From Monosiga brevicollis MX1 (Eukaryota > Opisthokonta > Choanoflagellata > Craspedida > Salpingoecidae): a stretch of 37,132 bases of DNA. Where the stretch lies: assembly GCF_000002865.3 (NCBI RefSeq), contig NW_001865092.1, forward strand, positions 17,960 to 55,091. The letters are read 5' to 3'. Both the position numbers and the translations under genes were made by a program. Positions within the stretch are counted from its first letter, which is position 1. Each line of letters begins with the position of its first letter. The notes beneath the pieces are model-generated. The model saw only the letters and a program-made list of their open reading frames with translations, was not told the DNA's origin and made no database searches. Positions 10,421 to 20,996 of the stretch are shown here, piece by piece.

Positions 10421-12388
10421 TTCATGTTTTCCCTTTGTTTCCCTCAAACCAAAATAGTCTTACAAGCAATTCTGAAGCGTTCGACGTGCATTGCTCTTTT
10501 ACTTGCCATGTGGTAGCTTGAAAGCAGTCCGAGCCCATTGCAAGCAGGTTACAAAGCAACGCAAGACTGGAGCTTGGACGTAAAAACGCGGACTGCCCCT
10601 GTGCCAGCCATGACATTCCAAGCCCTCATTGGCTGCCCGAACAGCCCAATTGCATGCCCTCGCGGCACAGGTCTCTGGCAAGCTCACAAAGCGATACACC
10701 CCACACCACGAACCTCAGCGATTGAAGGCAAACGTACACCCTGTCTTGCCCGTGCCAGTCGGGGCCACGGCCAACAGCTAGCCGTGCCGGGCCGAGCCCG
10801 AGTCACAGCCCGCGCCAATCAGCACATGATCTCTATGAGACGCATAGCGCTTGGACCAGGCGTGCAAGAACACCAGCGGGATGATTAAAAATTTTTATGA
10901 CGGCTAGTGGCATCAAGAAACTTGGCAAGAGGCTCGTCACTCCAAAGCCGTCGCTTTTCAGCTGCACGCGCCTCACGAATTTTACATGACCTGCCTCTAG
11001 CTAACCCTCACTTGTTTTTTTGTTTTTTTTTGTGGCAGGAGCTGTGGTGGTGCGGGCGCTGGTGGGCTGCTCGCTCTCGAATACCGCATGACAATCATGC
11101 TCATTTTCATTTTGGACACGAGCAGGCTATATCTGGCTTTGATGATCAAGTACAAAGTGCTCGAGTCGCCATCACAGACTGGTCTGGTTTTCTGCGGTGC
11201 ATTGTCCTCCACACGATCAGTGCTCGGCTCAAACCGTTGCAACGATGGCGCATCAGGTAAAGCGGGCTTCGGCACATCCGGTATAGCAGGCTCCAACGCG
11301 TTGGGTGGTAGGCAGGTCCGTCACACTAAGTGGAGGCAGCTCTTGTTCATCAGGCTCAGGTAAATCTGGTACATCAGGGGTGTAGCCGGTTCCAGCGCAC
11401 TAGGTGTAGCCGGCTGGTCCAACCCCTTGCATCAACCAATAGAACGCGCGCCCATCCAATTCTCAAGGCTCAGAATAAAGATAACATGACATCAATTTTG
11501 TATTCTCGGGACGTTGGACGATCAGTTACTTCACAGGAACACCAATGGTCGGGCAACCGACCAGGTATTCCCATACAAGCGACGCATTCGTCGAGGCGGG
11601 TCACGACTACAAAGAAGACAACGCAAGCCAAAAAAGAAAAGGAAAGATCGAACAAAAACATCAACAGCACGGCCTTATGATGGCAAGAAGACAAACAAAA
11701 GCAGACAAGGTCGTAAACAAAAGAGCAAAAGTGCCCTGGTGGATGGACACAACGCACGACGCCACGCAAGACAAGACAAATTTGAGGGACATGCGCTGGG
11801 AGGTGGGAGAGAGGAGCGCGCCTCGGGCCATTACGCGGTCCAGACACGCAGCGTCGTATCCCACGAGCCACCTCGCATTCTTCACGCGCTTCCGGTGCTA
11901 ATCCTAAAGTCCTCGTCCACCTGGGACCATCCTGTGGCACAGCACTACTGTCAGAAACACCCAGCGTTTCGCGCGCCAAAACTCGCAAAAATCACTCTTG
12001 CCCTCGACTCTGGCAGCAGGCATCATGGATAGCATTTTCAAAAGCAGGCCGCAGATGGGTTCCTCACCTTTCTCCAAGCAGCTGTGCTTGGTACCAAATC
12101 TGAACTGGCTGCGGTGCTCCTGGGCCTCGCTAGCGCGTCCATCAGCGCACGAGCGGTCGCGGTTCCCCATGGTCAAATCGAGGAATTGTCTTGACAACAA
12201 ACGGCAGCCCAACATGAGATCAGCAAGAATGGTCCATCCATGTCGGTCACGCGGCAATGCCGTTGGGCTACCCGTTCATCCCTGTCGTCGCTTGCACCTC
12301 GACAGCTCTTGCCCATCGCGCAACAGCGACAACTACGCACCACCAGGAGCGCGCGCGCCGCCCATGGCCCGCTTCATCGTGGAACATG
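10421..12388. other. Long gene-poor region, no supported gene
   Basis: Several open frames of 100-170 codons occur on both strands (for example 11470-11988 minus, with hydrophobic stretches). None shows a recognisable domain, repeat or convincing exon structure. No RNA gene or terminal repeat was recognised. Gene remnants cannot be excluded. Confidence 0.4.
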
Positions 12389-12827
12389 CCTTGGGGCGAT
12401 AAGCTTGCCACTACTGTTGTTTCTCCTTGTTGTGACACCTGCGGTTGGGCACGGGTTGCACTCTCCCTATCCTCGGGATTGAGCGACTCTACAGCTATTC
12501 TAACGGTGCACCTGGTCTGGTCACTGTGAATGCTTGCCGACCACAGGTACGTCAAGCCCCCTGCCATTCTGTCTTCTCCTTGCTCTCCTGTGTGCTCTGC
12601 CCTCTTGTGCACTTTCCCTAGAGCGGCTCTACAGCGATTCTAACGGTGCATCTCGTCTGGTTACTGTGAATGCTTGCCGACCGCAGCTGGTTCAATTGAC
12701 CTCAAGACACCATCAAAGATTTCGCTCCGTCCCGACGGACATCTCTCAAACCTCTCTCAAAACGCTTCCTCAAACCTACGCGCTTCCTCGCAACCCAAAA
12801 CCGGCCTCCAGACGTGCTGGAGCCTGA
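12389..12827 (+). repeat. Inverted segmental duplication, copy 2, followed by an A-rich tail
   Basis: This matches the reverse complement of 3263-3711, including both internal units and the spacer with the GTACGT site. The match stops just where the SH2 coding region would begin. Here the sequence continues into AATAAATAAATT and a 15-base A-run (12847-12861). There is no SH2 coding sequence, so this is an orphan copy of the upstream region. The tail recalls reverse-transcribed insertions, but the intron-like spacer is retained. Confidence 0.85.
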
Positions 12828-13032
12828 CAATAAATAAATTAACATGAAAAAAAAAAAAAAAGAAGAAGAAGAAGGACATGAAGCACAGTCATCGAGCGCG
12901 CGCCTCGCACTTGTCCGACCAACTTTTCTTTAACGCGCGTTGGCCGTTAGGAATGGTCGCTCACATCCGGGTGGGGATAAGATTGATATGACTGGAGTGG
13001 CAGTTAGCCAACGGGCTTGTAATGCCACGGCT

Positions 13033-13148
13033 GGCAAAGGGGCAGTACACGTTGTACGTACACAAGCCTCACTTTCGTGGTGCTCTAGAAGCTGCTCGTA
13101 ACGGGGCCATGGCAGGCAAGGGGGCGGTACACGTTGTACGTACACAAG
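13033..13148. repeat. Pair of ~36-base direct repeats
   Basis: GGCAAAGGGGCAGTACACGT and its continuation at 13033-13066 recur with three differences at 13113-13148, 80 bases apart. The shared core, TACACGTTGTACGTACA, is close to a palindrome. It may be a duplicated protein-binding site or a small tandem duplication. Confidence 0.7.
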
Positions 13149-13226
13149 CTTAGACTTTGCTCGTAAGACTGTTGTTGCTTTGACCTTTCCCCCAAAGTAC
13201 ATGTAAAAAATTAAAGAAATGTAAAC

Positions 13227-13387
<161 letters not shown>

Positions 13388-13891
13388 GTTTGCATTTTCC
13401 TTCTTCTGGTCCTCTCTCATTGCTTCTTCTTCTTCTTGGTGCCCTTTTTTGGCAGCGGTCTCGGTATCGGCATCGGCATCGGCGGGCTGCTTGACGTGTC
13501 TGGCTTTGTTTGTGTGTGGTGACTGATCGCTTGTGCTTTCTCCTGGTCGGGGCCTTGCGGCGACGCCAGATCGTTTTGATTGAAAGCACTGCTGCCATTT
13601 TTTTTTTTGCTTTCAGTTGGCCTCACTGATCTTACCTCGCAGTCAACAACGTGCGCTTAGGAAACTGAGTACACCTGTCCTCGCAACTGTCATCGAGAAC
13701 TCTTGGCCAAAAGTGAGTTGTTTGCTGCACCAGACAGAGAAGAGCAAGGAGCCCGCTGACCGGCTGCCGTTTGGGAAACGGCGCGCCTGTGAAATCCAAA
13801 TTTTGGGTTGTCAGACGAGTTGTACTTGGAGGGGGCTCATAAGATTGGTTGTGGATGAAAGCGGTTTGAAGCGGATGAATAGAGAGATACC

Positions 13892-15641
13892 ATGAGTGCT
13901 GATGGAAAGCAGCTGTGGTGTGCGTGCGATTCATCAGATCCACAAGAGGCGCTGCAGCTGGTGACCAGCTGGGACCAACAACGTATACGAGATGCTGCCC
14001 AGTACAAAGGTTTCGTACGTATGCTGTTTGGTATGATGATGTTGTGTGACATTGGTTACTTTTTGAATAATATGTCTTTGGATGAGGTGACGTTATGGTA
14101 TAACATGGGACATGTACTGCATGTTTGCATCGTCCCACAGGATGGCTGGACACCACTGCACATGGCCTGCCGTAGCGGTCTTGACAAGGTGGTGGAGATG
14201 CTGTTGAAGCACGGTGCTGACACTAAAGCCAAGGACGAGGTCAGTACAGTACCTCCCTCTTTCCCCCATTACCCCCCTATGATGAGGGTGCACCTGTACC
14301 CCATGCTGATGATGATGATGCTGATGGTGCTGTACCTGTACGTCATGCTGATGCATCATCCCACAGGCTGGCATGACACCACTGCACTATGCCTGCGGTA
14401 AGAATGATGCCAAGGTGGTGGAGATGCTGTTGAAGCACGGTGCTGATGCTGAAGCCAAGTCCAACGTCAGTACAGGACCTCCCTCTTTTCCCCTTTACCC
14501 CCCTATGATGATGGTGCACCTGTACCCCATGCTGATGATGATGATGCTGATGATGCTGTACCTGTACGTCATGCTGATGCATCATCCCACAGCGTGGCAT
14601 GACACCACTGCACTATGCCTGCGGTAAGAATGATGCCAAGGTGGTGGAGATGCTGTTGAAGCACGGTGCTGATGCTGAAGCCAAGGAAAACGTCAGTACA
14701 GGACCTCCTTCTTTTCTCCCTCTACTCCCCCCTATGATGAGGGTGCACCTGTACCCCATGATGATGATGATGATGCTGGTGATGCTATACCTGTACGTCA
14801 TGCTGATGCATCATCCCACAGTATGGCGATACACCACTGCACGAGGCCTGCCTTTACGGTCATGTGGAGGTGGTGGAGATGCTGTTGAAGCACGGTGCTG
14901 ATGCCAAAGCCAAGGACAACGTCAGTACAGTCCCCCCCCTTGGCCCCCTTTACCCCTCTGGCTGCTGCTCCTGCTCCCGCTTTGCCCCCGTCCCTCCTCT
15001 CCTCTACACCCTGCCCACCCGTGCGCGTCCGTTCTCCGCCCTGGTTCCTTTTCTTCTTTCCCGCTATCCCTCTTCTTCTCCTGGTTTGCATCCGCCCGTT
15101 GTCAGTGCTCCCTGTTCCCTGCTGGTCTCTTCCGCCTGCCGTCCTCGCTCTCCCCTTTTCTGATCCATGTGGGCATCACTCCACCCTTTGCCATCACGCT
15201 TCTGCCTCCCTCGTACGCCCAAGCGGCTTTCGGTGGCCGTGCCTTCACTTTTGCCCGGCACACGCGGCGTTTGTTTTCGTTTTTTTCTTTTTTTTTTTTT
15301 TTTTTCTTTTTTTTTTCTTTTTTTTCTCTCCAAGCGCGCCTCCTTTCGGACGCCTGCCACCTGCCTACCCCGTTTGTACACCTCCCTCGCGTGTGCCGTC
15401 TTCATCACATCTTTTTTGCATTGTAACCTCGTTTTTGTTATGAAGAAGCAAATGCACATGGCCCAACTCAACCCTCGCGTCGCTGTCCACCTCACACGCT
15501 TTGATCGCTTGGTTGTGGCCATGTCCTCAGGATGGCAAAACGCCCCTCGATCTGGGACGTAGATATGGCGACAAGTTGAGGCCCGTGTTTGCTGCTCACG
15601 AGGCCCGCCTGGCACAACCACCTATTGGACTACAAGCATAG
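13892..15641 (+). CDS. Ankyrin-repeat family gene, copy C (whole, 6 exons, 209 residues)
   Basis: Exons are 13892-14014, 14141-14239, 14367-14465, 14593-14691, 14822-14920 and 15531-15641. Exon 1 encodes the 41-residue family leader ([18 protein letters not shown]). Exons 2-5 each encode exactly one 33-residue ankyrin repeat (TPLHxAC then [11 protein letters not shown]), all phase 0. Exon 6 encodes DGKTPLDLG and a C-terminal tail with [12 protein letters not shown], which recurs in the 23184-24296 gene. Exons 3 and 4 plus their following introns are nearly identical, so that unit duplicated recently. The last intron (610 bases) is pyrimidine-rich and is homologous to the long introns of copies B and E. 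No break is seen. No signal peptide or membrane span is visible, so a small cytosolic binding protein is likely; the ligand is unknown. Confidence 0.88.
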
Positions 15642-15985
15642 ACATATGTCTAGAAGCTGCTGGAACACACTGGAAGATACCAGTCATGACTATCGTGTTC
15701 ATCGACTGGAGGCTGATGTCTGATTATCCTTGACGGCTCAAGGAAGCCTGTAGAACATTGTGATTGTTCCTGCCACCGAGATATAAGTACGGTCCCGTAG
15801 ACCGGAAGTGGCAGTTTACTTTGTACTTTTCCCGTTTCTATTTCCTCCGTTTGCTTTGTGAATTGATCATATCCTAAAAGGTTATGGGCCTCGATGGACG
15901 CATGCTGACAATTCGTCTCGATCTGTGTTGTGGCTTCTAGCTCGCTGTGGTTGCGTTGCACCAGCTGGAGCTGTGAGAGCTGAGC
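15642..15985. other. 3' flank of copy C, no gene seen
   Basis: A stretch between the copy C stop and the minisatellite. No clear polyadenylation signal close to the stop, no domain and no RNA gene were recognised. Confidence 0.4.
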
Positions 15986-16235
15986 TCGCCTGGAATGCCT
16001 GTGTCACTCAGCTGGAGTTGTACAAAGCCTGAGCTCACCGTGGATTGTGCCATCCGGTTGGAGCTGTGTGTAAAATTTTTGAGCTCGCTTTGGTGCTTGT
16101 GCTGTCCGGTTGGAGCTGTGTGTAAAATTTTTGAGCTCGCCTTGGTGCTTGTGTCGCCTGTGGACTTTTAGCTCGCCCCCGAGTACTTGTGACGCTGGGC
16201 TGGAGCTGCGTACTTTGGTGCCTGTGACACCTTAC
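15967..16235. repeat. Minisatellite, period about 52 bases
   Basis: About five units sharing TGGAGCTGTGTGTAAAATTT, GAGCTCGC and TTGGTGCTTGTG. The two central units (starting near 16054 and 16106) are almost identical and set the period at 52; outer units are degraded. It replaces the downstream exons expected for ankyrin copy D. Confidence 0.85.
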
Positions 16236-16251
16236 CGAGAACAAGGAGATT

Positions 16252-16530
16252 TCATTCATCATCATCATCATGTGATACAGGTGCGGGCACCATCATAGGG
16301 GAGTCAAGGGGGGAAGAGGGAGGTACTGTACTGACATAGCCCTTGGCTTTCGTATCAAACAGCATCTCCACCACCTTGACATGACCGTGATAGCAGGCCC
16401 CACCACCTTTGTATTGGGCAGCGTCTAGAATTTGCTGTTGGTCCCAATACTCCAACAGCTGCAGCGCCTTTTGTGGATCTGGTGAAAAACATGCCCCATA
16501 CAGATGCCTTCCATCAGCATCATCACTCAT
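16252..16530 (-). pseudogene. Ankyrin-repeat family gene, copy D (truncated remnant)
   Basis: Starts at the family ATG (16530) with MSDDADGRHLYGACFSPDPQ. The first exon is joined without an intron to the second half of an ankyrin repeat (ACYHGHVKVVEMLFDTKAKGY), ending at 16336 with the usual GTCAGT donor. Intron 1 and the first third of the repeat are therefore deleted. The repeat also lacks the LKHGAD segment, and the whole remains in frame (65 codons). Intron-like sequence follows to about 16252, then the gene stops in the 52-base minisatellite with no further exons. This is a host-gene remnant; a short product is possible but would lack a complete ankyrin repeat. Confidence 0.75.
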
Positions 16531-17040
16531 GATAGATGGTATCGCTCTCTATATACCATCCGCTTCAAGCAGCTTTTTGCTTCTCTACCCACCACCAATC
16601 TCATAAGCCCCTCCAGCACGTTTGACAACTCAAAGTTTATTATGATATTGAGATTCGTTTCCAAAACGGCAGCCGGTCAGCGGGTCTTGCCTGCCTGATG
16701 CAACAAACGACTCACCTCTGGTCGATTGTTCTTGGTGACAGTTGCGAAGACAGGTGTACTTGGTTTGCCCAAGCGCACGCTGACGACTGTGAGGCGAGAT
16801 CAGTGGCACTCACACCACGGGAAAAAAAAGTGGCAGCAATGCGCTCAACCAAACGTTCAGGCGTCGCCACAAGGCCCCGACCAGGATATTCCCGTACCGA
16901 GCACAAGCAATCAAGCACCACACGCAAAGCAAGACTCGTCAAGCAACCTCCCGATGCCGATGTCGATACCGATGCCAAGCAGAAGAGCCAAAAGCAGAAG
17001 AGTTGACGAAGAAAATGCAAAGAACATGTGCGCACACGTG
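16531..17040 (-). repeat. Upstream block shared by the ankyrin gene copies (copy D)
   Basis: The same block precedes this remnant, with the CAAAACGGCAGCCGGTCAGC segment (near 16662), GACTCACCT (near 16709), GAGGCGAGATCAG (near 16791) and the GTCAAGCAACCTCCCGATGC segment (near 16938). Keeping the block beside a broken gene shows that duplication carried it passively. Confidence 0.65.
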
Positions 17041-17745
17041 TAATGCCTGTCTGCCAGCCGTGGCAGCTGGTCAGCATCCCAAGCCCGTCGGCGAGCCGCT
17101 TTAACGCTGCCGACCAGATCGAACATCTCCTCAACCAGATGCGAGCGACCATTTCCGACGACGAGCGCGCCAACTTGATTTCTTGGGTGCCAACTCTTGT
17201 CCAAAAGAAACATGCAGTGACTCATTGCGTTGCCCCTCCTCCGTAGTGCTGGACAGCTTGGGCGAGGTTCGGGTTCTCCCAGAGTACCCATTCCAATCAT
17301 GACCACTCTACCAGAAGCAACCAAAGTAGGAGATTAAAGCAATTTTTCTTGGTCTCGAAATCTGAGCAGCTGCTGCCTTAACCAGCAATCGAGCCACGTG
17401 ATCGCGCTCATCACGATCGCTGGCTTGTTGGGCATTCCAGAGCACATGGCAGGGCGAGCGCGCCTCGCGCTCACGATGTTGGTGCTTCTTGTGCTTCTTC
17501 TCTTTTTCTTTTTCTTTTTTAAGTTCGCGCTTGCTCTGGTCACTCCCGCAGCCGCCGCTACCGAGACACAATTGTCATCATTCGATGTCATGGTAAATCA
17601 AAACGGAGCGGTTACCCGCTCTTTTTCGATGGTTGCTGGACTGGTCTGCTTCAGACGTTTGGCAAAGCCCGCCCTGCCCGTTGACTTTATTTTCTGATTG
17701 CATAGCGATCGACAAGCCAACCACAAGCGCCACACATTTCAATTT
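17041..17745. other. Intergenic and 3' flank of copy E
   Basis: No gene is supported. An open frame at 17028-17246 (plus) reads QIEHLLNQMRATISDDERAN and looks mildly protein-like, but it has no recognised family and no visible continuation. A CTT/TTC-rich stretch lies at 17488-17520. The right end is the downstream flank of copy E. Confidence 0.4.
17686..17691 (-). terminator. Candidate polyadenylation signal AATAAA for ankyrin copy E
   Basis: AATAAA on the minus strand, 55 bases past the predicted stop of copy E. The equivalent position next to copy B has no such hexamer, consistent with B being in decay. Confidence 0.5.
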
Positions 17746-19522
17746 TCAAAGTCCTACTTGAGCAGCGGACGTTCGAGCGGCCAGGTCACCAAGGGCTTGT
17801 AGGTCTTGGATATCGAACAATCGAGGATCAACGCGCCAGCCGACGCTACAGAGAACAGCAACAGCGCGCCGCCAGCGTCTGATCTGCTCCGCATGGATCA
17901 AGCCTTGGACTGGCGCCACGTTGAAATCCGATGAGAGCAAGACAATGCGAACAATCAGATGGGAATCAGGTGCGCACCATTGGAATTCGAAGTTCGGTAG
18001 GAGCAAGGGGTACGGGTTACGCTCAACAGCTCTGCAACCACCTATAAAGTGAAACAGTTTCATCGGTCAGCAAGCTTGCCTCAGCAATGTAACCAAAATA
18101 AACAAAAAAAAAAGACCCACATCCAGCTTGATGCGATCCCTGCGAAGGACCAGATCCAAGGGTCGTGCACCCGCCTGCCACAGAAGGCCATCAGGTATCA
18201 ATCGCAGGTGCAGCAGAAGAGCGGAAAAGCACGGCATCATGATAAAGAGCTTACGAGATCTCTCGCATTCGGGTCGGCACCGTGCCGCAAGAGTTGCTGG
18301 ATACCCTCTCGGCTGGCAGACAAGGCAGTGCAGGTCACATGGAGCGGCGTTTGGCCGTCCTATATTATAATCATGTTCGGGAACATGAGGAACGAGCTCT
18401 TACCAAGGGAGGAGGCAACACAATACATTCAATTTTAGACGGCAAATAGCGCAATTAACGTGATTGGTGATGTTGGGGTCTACATTGTGACTCAACAAAC
18501 TTTGTACCGCCTTCATGCTACCACCTTGGCAGGCAGCGTGTAATGATGTCGCTCCATCCTAGCCGCAAAAACAAATTCATCAGACAGAGACAGGCATAAG
18601 CAACAAACTGGCCTTTTCAACATATGAGGGGGCACGTAAGAAGCTTCTTACACGATTTCTCGCGTTGGCGTCTGCACCATGACTTAGAAGGATCGAAGTG
18701 ATCTCGGCGTGATCATAGTCACAGGCGATGTGAAGTGGTGTGTTTTCACGCTGCCGAGGCATTGGATGGCCAGCAGCGGCATCGTTTGAGCAAGACGGAC
18801 ACGCACGCAGCCCAAGACAAAGGGTCTGGATGAGCCAGTGGAATCCAGGACATTGCAAGCCCGAGCGAAGAAGGTGCGGCACAAGGTTCATGGCCAAGTA
18901 GAATCACAAACCCAATCCTTGACTTCAACATTGGCGTGGTGCTCCAGAAGTAGCTGTAAGATCTTCACATAGTTGCCATGGCAGGCTTTGTGCACCGGTG
19001 CGCAGCCATTCTTTTTTTTTTTTTTTTTCCAGGCAGGGTGGGGAAAGGGTGAGCGTTGGGTGAGCCTGGGTAAAGCAGAAGAAACGACTACTCAAAGCCG
19101 CTTGAGCGTGCGAGGGAGGCAGGAGCACGATGGCGAGAGATAGAATAGTGCCCGGTTTGAAGTCACGACATCAGAAGGGGACGCCGGTGTAGATACAGTG
19201 GGACAGGGCGGGGTGCAAGGAGCGTGTGCAAAAGGGTGGACGGAAAATGGGAACAGAAGAGGGATAGCGGGAAAGAAGAAAAGGAGCAAGGGCAGAACGG
19301 ACGCGCACGGTGGGCAGGGTGTAGAAGAACGAGGGACGGGACAAAGACGACGAGCAGCGGGAGCAGCAGCAGCAGCCAGAGGGAGGGGGGAAGGGAGGCA
19401 CTGTACTGACCCTGTCCTGGGCTTTAGCATCAGCGCCGTGCTTCAACAACATGTCCACCACCTTGACATCACCCTTTTCGCAGGCACAGAGCAGTGGTGT
19501 AATGCCATGCTGTGGGATATGC

Positions 19523-19561
<39 letters not shown>

Positions 19562-20320
19562 TACCATCATGTGGTACAGCTATACCATCATAGGGGGGCT
19601 AAAGGGGGACGAGGCACTGTACTGACCCTGCCCTTGGCTTTAGCATCAGCACCGTGCTTCAACAACATCTCCACCACCTTGCCATCACCGTAAAGGCAGG
19701 CATAGTGTAGTGCTGAAAAGCCATTCTGTGGGATGATGCATCAGCGTTACGTACACGTACAGCAGCATCATCATATGGTACAGCTGAAGGGGGGTAAAGG
19801 GGGAAAGAGGTACTGACCTCGATTTTGACTTTTGCATCAACACCGTGCTTCAACAGCATCTCCACCACCTCGACGCGATCGCTGCGGCAGGCTTTGTGTA
19901 GTGGTGTCCAGCCAGACTGTGGGATCATGCATCAGCAGTCATCACCATCATCAACCGTGTGGTACAGGTGTATACCATCGAAGGAGGACAAAAGGGGTTA
20001 CTGTACTGACGTAGCTCTTGGCTTCAGCATCAACACCGTGCTTCAACAGCGTCTCCACCACCTCGATGTGACCGTTAAGGCAGGCATAGTGTAGCGGTGA
20101 AAAGTCACCCTGTGGGATGATGCATGTCTCATGTTATACCATACTTTCAGAAGGTATATATCACACACCACATCATGCCAAACAGTATACGACGTACCTC
20201 ATTTTTGTATTGGGCAGCATGACGAATACGTTGTTCGTCCCAACTGTTCAACAGCCGCAGCGCCTTGTGTGGATCATAGTAATAACACGCATCAAACAGC
20301 TGCACTCCATCATCATTCAT
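17746..20320 (-). CDS. Ankyrin-repeat family gene, copy E (11 exons, longest member)
   Basis: Exons: 20320-20198 (leader, MNDDGVQLFDACYYYDP), 20110-20011, 19916-19818, 19725-19627, 19509-19411, 19010-18912, 18750-18652, 18558-18460, 18359-18255, 18174-18117 and 18041-17746. Exons 2-8 each carry one ankyrin repeat. Exon 9 is a 35-residue variant, and exons 10-11 encode PLDLVLRRDRIKLDV and an unrecognised C-terminal domain with FNVAPVQGLIHAEQ and VLCSVGWRVDP. Phases agree throughout (0 up to exon 9, then phase 1) except exon 2. Exon 2 is 100 bases, with one extra T in a five-T run near 20101-20105, so it shifts frame. That is either a sequence error, an allele or an early disabling change. Without it the protein would be about 424 residues. 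Exon 6 has an A-rich stretch before its acceptor, so its use is less certain. Confidence 0.72.
19523..19561. repeat. (CAT)13 microsatellite in a copy E intron
   Basis: 39 bases of uninterrupted CAT. The same position in every inter-repeat intron of the family holds a shorter CAT/ATG run, so it expands from a shared seed. Confidence 0.95.
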
Positions 20321-20860
20321 GGTAACGGTATCTCTCGATCACCATCCGCTTCAAAACCGCTTGATCCACTTCAAATCCGCTTGATGCTTCCTCTATCCAC
20401 CATCAATCTCGTGAGCCCCCTCCATCTGTCAACCCAAAATTCGGACTGGGAGTCGACGTGTCCAAAACGGCAGCCGGTCAGCGGGTCTTTGCTCTCCTCT
20501 GCCTGAACCGCCAAACGACTCACCTTTGGCCAAAAGTTCTGGGTCACATTCACGAGCACAGGTGTATTTGCTCGCCCAAGCGCCCGCGACGACTGCGAGG
20601 CGAGATCAGTGGAAAAAAAAAAAAAAAGAGTGGCAGCGATACTCCCAACCAAACGGTCTGGCGTCGCCACACAAAGCCCCACCCAATCAGGAGATTGCCC
20701 GTACCAACCACAAGCGATCAGTCACCACACACCAAGCAAGAGGCGTCGAGCAGCCCGCCGATGCCAATGTCGATCCCGATGCCAAACAGAAGCAAGCAGC
20801 AGAAGAAGAAGAAGAAGTTAAAAGCAAAAGCCACAAGGCGGAAGGGGGGTTTGGCTATAT
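20321..20860 (-). repeat. Upstream block shared by the ankyrin gene copies (copy E)
   Basis: Landmarks match the other copies: CAAAACGGCAGCCGGTCAGC near 20462, GACTCACCTTTGGCC near 20517, GCGAGGCGAGATCAG near 20596 and CAGCCCGCCGATGCC near 20751. The block ends within about 140 bases of the plus-strand VCBS gene, so it may sit between two divergent promoters. Confidence 0.65.
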
Positions 20861-20944
20861 TTTTTTTCAAGGTAGAAAATTTAAATCTTTAGTAAATTCT
20901 GCTTGGGTTGACAGACTTTTTTCAAGGTAGAAAAATTTAAATAT
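20861..20944. repeat. Short direct repeats upstream of the VCBS gene
   Basis: TTTTTTCAAGGTAGAAAATT at about 20862 recurs at about 20919 with one extra A, 57 bases apart. The region is unusually AT-rich for this window. It could be promoter elements of the following gene. Confidence 0.6.
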
Positions 20945-20996
20945 TATTGACATGGAATTGGTTTTTATTTAAAGTTTTATTTTTTAAATCATCGTC

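Noticed and set aside
11470-11988. 172-codon minus-strand open frame with hydrophobic segments
   Set aside because: No recognised domain, no good start context, irregular composition and no supporting exon neighbours.
17028-17246. Plus-strand open frame with a helical-looking segment (QIEHLLNQMRATISDDERAN)
   Set aside because: No family, no visible splice partners, and it overlaps antisense frames of equal length.
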